Assembly (NCBI GenBank): GCA_013002645.1
Contig: JABDJF010000499.1
Coordinates: forward strand, 1-7,812
From: Myxococcales bacterium
GTDB taxonomy: Bacteria; Myxococcota_A; Polyangia; Polyangiales; Houyiibacteriaceae
Length of the DNA stretch: 7,812 nt
Direction: 5' to 3'
Positions 5,428 through 7,812 of the stretch are shown here, piece by piece. Positions within the stretch are counted from its first letter, which is position 1; every line of letters starts with the position of its first letter. The notes under the pieces were generated by a model that was not told the origin of the DNA, made no database searches, and worked only from the letters and a program-made list of their open reading frames with translations. A program made the position numbers and the translations under genes.

Positions 5428-6800
5428 GCGCGCCCTCCAAGCCCTTGCTCACCGCGCGGTACGGCATCGCAGAGAGCTGGAAGCTTGCCAAGGCCGAGCC
5501 CGCTGGCGCCTACCGTATCGCGCGCGAAGCGCTGACGAACCGCAAACCCGCCGACCTCAAAGAAGAGGTCAAAAAGGCCAACATCCGTGGCCGTGGAGGC
5601 GCGGGTTTCCCTGCCGGCGTGAAGTGGGGCTTCCTCAACAAGCGCGAGGGCGAGGAGATCTACCTGGTCATCAATGCGGACGAGAGCGAGCCCGGGACCT
5701 TCAAAGACCGCAGCATCATGGATCTCGACCCGCATCGGCTCATCGAAGGGGCGATCATCTCCTGTTTCGCAATCGATGCGCACGTGGCCTACATCTACGT
5801 GCGAGGCGAGCTTGCATTCTCGATCGGCCGGCTCGAGCAGGCGATCGCGGAGGCGCGGCAAGCGGGTTACCTGGGCGAGCGGCCCTTTGGCATCGACCAC
5901 CCGATCGAGGTTTACGTTCACTCTGGCGCAGGTGCGTACATCTGCGGCGAGGAGACGGCGCTCCTCAACTCCCTCGAAGGACGACGCGGCGAGCCTCGGC
6001 TCAAGCCACCGTTCCCGGCCGTCAAAGGTGCGTTCGGGATGCCGACCATCGTCAACAACGTCGAAACGATCGCAGCGGTGCCCGACATCGTCGAGATGGG
6101 TGGCGAGGCTTGGTCCTCCCTGAGCAGGCTTCCGGGAGACGGCGGCATCCGAATCTACGGGGTGAGCGGCCACGTGAAAAATCCGGGTCTCTATGAAGCG
6201 CCGGTCGGCATCACCATGCGGGAGCTCATCGATGACTATGCCGGCGGCATGCTCGGCGACCGCCCCTTGAAGGCAGTCGTCCCCGGAGGCTCCTCGACGC
6301 CGGTCCTCGATCCGCGGCGCAAGGTCGACGCACCGGCCGAAGCCGATCCGCTGCACAAATGGCACGGCCAGAGCGAAATCGACGTGCCGATGGGCGTCGA
6401 CACCTATCGCGCGCTCGGCACGATGCTCGGCACCTGCTGCGCCATCGTCATGGACGATACGGTCAACATGGTCGAGGCCTGCCGCAACCTGATGCGCTTC
6501 TACAAGCACGAGTCCTGCGGCCAGTGCACGCCTTGCCGCGAAGGGACGGGCTGGCTGGTTGACCTGCTGGACAACCTCTGCGACGGCCGAGGGAAAGTCG
6601 AGGACGTCGAGCTTCTCGTCAACGTCTCGAACAACATGATGGGCAATACGATTTGCGCCTTTGCTGACGGCACCGCGATGCCGATGCTCGGGATGGTGCA
6701 GAAGTTCCGCGAGGAGTTCATGGAGGCCGCGACCCGCGGCGTGCCCGAGGGTGTCCGGCACGACGAGAGTGTGCGCGCGATGGTCGAGGGGCGCGCGTGA
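5424..6800 (+). CDS. nuoF: NADH-quinone oxidoreductase subunit F (NADH- and FMN-binding)
   Basis: The 51-kDa-type subunit where complex I oxidises NADH: it binds NADH and FMN and passes electrons to the [4Fe-4S] cluster N3. The 458 residues match the usual length. The nucleotide/FMN-binding loop RGRGGAGFPAGVKW is at 55-68, INADESEPGTFKDR at 83-96, GAGAYICGEETALLNSLEG at 168-186 and NNVET at 211-215. Cluster ligands are C365, C368 and C371 in ESCGQCTPCREGTGW, plus C411 in TICAFADGTA. The frame is open further upstream, but the ATG at 5424 overlaps the nuoE stop by 4 bases and gives a normal N-terminus, and the extra upstream frame is nuoE in another phase. The stop overlaps the next start (GTGA). 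The following gene is nuoJ, not nuoG. Confidence 0.97.
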   Translation: MSAPSKPLLTARYGIAESWKLAKAEPAGAYRIAREALTNRKPADLKEEVKKANIRGRGGAGFPAGVKWGFLNKREGEEIYLVINADESEPGTFKDRSIMDLDPHRLIEGAIISCFAIDAHVAYIYVRGELAFSIGRLEQAIAEARQAGYLGERPFGIDHPIEVYVHSGAGAYICGEETALLNSLEGRRGEPRLKPPFPAVKGAFGMPTIVNNVETIAAVPDIVEMGGEAWSSLSRLPGDGGIRIYGVSGHVKNPGLYEAPVGITMRELIDDYAGGMLGDRPLKAVVPGGSSTPVLDPRRKVDAPAEADPLHKWHGQSEIDVPMGVDTYRALGTMLGTCCAIVMDDTVNMVEACRNLMRFYKHESCGQCTPCREGTGWLVDLLDNLCDGRGKVEDVELLVNVSNNMMGNTICAFADGTAMPMLGMVQKFREEFMEAATRGVPEGVRHDESVRAMVEGRA

Positions 6801-7300
6801 CCAGCCCCGGGACCATCCTATTCGTGACGACGGCGATTTTCGCCATTGTTGGAGGCCTGATTACGGTTTGGGCGCGACGGCCGCTGCGGGCGGCGATCGG
6901 CCTCCTCGTTCACATCGTTTCGTTGGCGGGGATGTTCCTCACGCTCAATGCACAGCTCTTGGCCGCCATTCAGCTGCTGGTGTACGCCGGCGCGGTCGTC
7001 GTCTTATTCGTCTTCGTCATCATGCTCATCGGCCCCGCTTCCCAGGTCGGAGCGATTCAGGGGCGACTCGCCTCACGCGCGTTGAGCCTGGCGGTGACGA
7101 TCGCGATCGTTTTGGCCGTTTCAACCTCGCTGGCGAACTTCGACCGACCCTGGGGGCCGGTATCGGACGACTTTGGAACGGTCGAAGGGCTGGGCATGGC
7201 GATCTACTCCGAGGCTCTGGTCCCTTTCGAGGTCATTTCGATCACGCTCCTGGTGGCCATCGTTGGCGCGGTCGCGATCGCGCGGAGCCGCACGGAGTAA
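6797..7300 (+). CDS. nuoJ: NADH-quinone oxidoreductase subunit J
   Basis: Integral inner-membrane subunit of complex I, lying between the quinone-site region and the proton-pumping arm. The 167 residues form about five membrane segments (roughly 6-25, 31-50, 54-78, 92-112, 140-162). The family hallmark is QLLVYAGAVVVLFVFVIML at 59-77, the segment known in other complex I structures for a pi-bulge involved in coupling. RRPLRAAIGLL before it is also typical. The GTG start at 6797 overlaps the nuoF stop by 4 bases; it is the start that keeps the first membrane helix, and translation is probably coupled to nuoF. In the common operon order nuoG, nuoH and nuoI stand between nuoF and nuoJ; here there is no room for them. 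Confidence 0.93.
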   Translation: MTSPGTILFVTTAIFAIVGGLITVWARRPLRAAIGLLVHIVSLAGMFLTLNAQLLAAIQLLVYAGAVVVLFVFVIMLIGPASQVGAIQGRLASRALSLAVTIAIVLAVSTSLANFDRPWGPVSDDFGTVEGLGMAIYSEALVPFEVISITLLVAIVGAVAIARSRTE

Positions 7301-7306
7301 GGGGCG

Positions 7307-7609
7307 ATGGGAGTCGGTACATATCTCGCGCTCGCGTCGGTCTTGTTCGGCATCGGAGCCGCTGGGTTTTTGACCCGCCGCAACATGCTGATCCAGCTCA
7401 TGTCGATCGAGCTGATGCTCAACTCGGTCAACGTGGTCCTGCTTGCGTTCAATCGAGTGAACCCGGCAAACCACGACGGGCAAGTCTTCGTCTTTTTCGT
7501 GATTGCCGTGGCGGCTGCCGAGGCGGCCGTCGGTTTGGCGATTCTCATCGCGTACTACCGAATCAAAAAGACGATCGATACCGACGACGCAAGCCTGCTG
7601 AAGTACTGA
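7307..7609 (+). CDS. nuoK: NADH-quinone oxidoreductase subunit K
   Basis: Small inner-membrane subunit of complex I, related to the MrpC/MnhC antiporter subunits. The 100 residues are the standard length and form three membrane helices (about 4-22, 28-48, 58-82). The two buried glutamates needed for proton transfer in this family are present: E35 in MSIELMLNSVN and E72 in AAAEAAVGLAI. The ATG at 7307 follows the nuoJ stop by 6 bases, with GGAG (7294-7297) 9 bases ahead and AAGGGG closer still, so it has its own ribosome site, unlike the other genes of this operon. The complex I context favours NuoK over an antiporter subunit. Confidence 0.96.
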   Translation: MGVGTYLALASVLFGIGAAGFLTRRNMLIQLMSIELMLNSVNVVLLAFNRVNPANHDGQVFVFFVIAVAAAEAAVGLAILIAYYRIKKTIDTDDASLLKY

Positions 7610-7613
7610 ATCC

Positions 7614-7812
7614 ATGCACGACGAAGCACATCAGCAGATTCTGCTCCTCTTGATCATCTTGTTCCCCTTGGGCGGCGCGATCGTGAACGGCCTGGTCGGA
7701 CGCTACATGCCCAAGTCCCTGGTGACCCTGGTCGGTGTCGGGTCCGTTGCCGTTTCCTTTGCGCTTGCCGTCGCTACGTTCATCGAGCTGTACGGGATCA
7801 GCGGCCCCGACG
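7614..7812 (+). CDS. nuoL: NADH-quinone oxidoreductase subunit L, N-terminal part (3' end outside window)
   Basis: Start of the large antiporter-like subunit at the far end of the complex I membrane arm, one of its proton-pumping subunits. Only 66 complete codons are visible. They read MHDEAHQQ and then a hydrophobic helix, ILLLLIILFPLGGAIVNGLVG, with a second membrane segment (about 36-60) behind it. The LFPLGGAIVNGL pattern is typical of NuoL N-termini, and the gene follows nuoK as in nearly all nuo operons. The ATG at 7614 is 4 bases past the nuoK stop; no strong ribosome site is seen, so translational coupling is likely. The frame stays open to the window end. Related subunits NuoM and MrpA share the fold, but position favours NuoL. 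Confidence 0.88.
   Translation, partial: MHDEAHQQILLLLIILFPLGGAIVNGLVGRYMPKSLVTLVGVGSVAVSFALAVATFIELYGISGPD

Noticed and set aside
5298..6761. Open frame of 487 codons on the minus strand opposite nuoF
   Set aside because: Composition (many H, R, D, V) is that of an antisense shadow, and nuoF on the plus strand has full catalytic motifs.
6661..7653. 330-codon plus-strand frame over nuoF end, nuoJ and nuoK
   Set aside because: It is an out-of-phase frame over three well-recognised genes; the translation is arginine/glycine-rich without membrane segments.

Overview
The window is a GC-rich, gene-dense bacterial chromosome segment. It has four blocks: the 3' end of an IS30-family insertion sequence (1-~255, plus strand); a minus-strand cluster mlaF-mlaD-thyA-folA (3531 down to 224); a tail-to-tail pair of unrecognised envelope-type genes (3582-4211 plus, 4183-4701 minus); and the start of a respiratory complex I operon, nuoE-nuoF-nuoJ-nuoK-nuoL (4777 to the window end, plus). 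No stretch over about 75 bases lacks a gene, and I see no tRNA, rRNA or CRISPR.

The host is probably a Gram-negative bacterium, because it has an Mla-type lipid transport pair and a lipoprotein. The high GC, the MlaD with a repetitive C-terminal region and promoters of the TTGACA-N17-TAGCGT kind suggest a myxobacterium or related former deltaproteobacterium. That placement is an inference from protein style, not a proof.

The minus-strand cluster looks like one transcript. MlaF (ABC ATPase) and MlaD (MCE-domain, membrane-anchored lipid-binding subunit) belong to a phospholipid transporter of the outer-membrane asymmetry/lipid trafficking type. The permease MlaE is not beside them. ThyA follows MlaD after 4 bases, and FolA starts inside the ThyA stop codon (GTGA overlap). 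Those two enzymes work as a pair: ThyA makes dTMP and turns methylene-tetrahydrofolate into dihydrofolate, and FolA reduces that back to tetrahydrofolate. The last ~10 codons and the stop of folA lie in the end of the IS30 element, so the insertion appears to have replaced the natural 3' end of this essential gene without touching the folded core.

The plus-strand nuo block is tightly packed, with ATGA and GTGA overlaps between nuoE/nuoF and nuoF/nuoJ. It goes directly from nuoF to nuoJ: the canonical nuoG, nuoH and nuoI are missing from their usual place, so complex I genes must be split over more than one locus. Between the two operons lie a probable lipoprotein gene and a small single-pass membrane protein gene whose 3' ends overlap by 29 bases; I recognise neither family.

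I do not see a clearly new defence or mobile system here. The items most worth a second look are the IS30-folA junction, the split nuo operon, the mla pair without mlaE, and the promoter positions suggesting leaderless transcripts.
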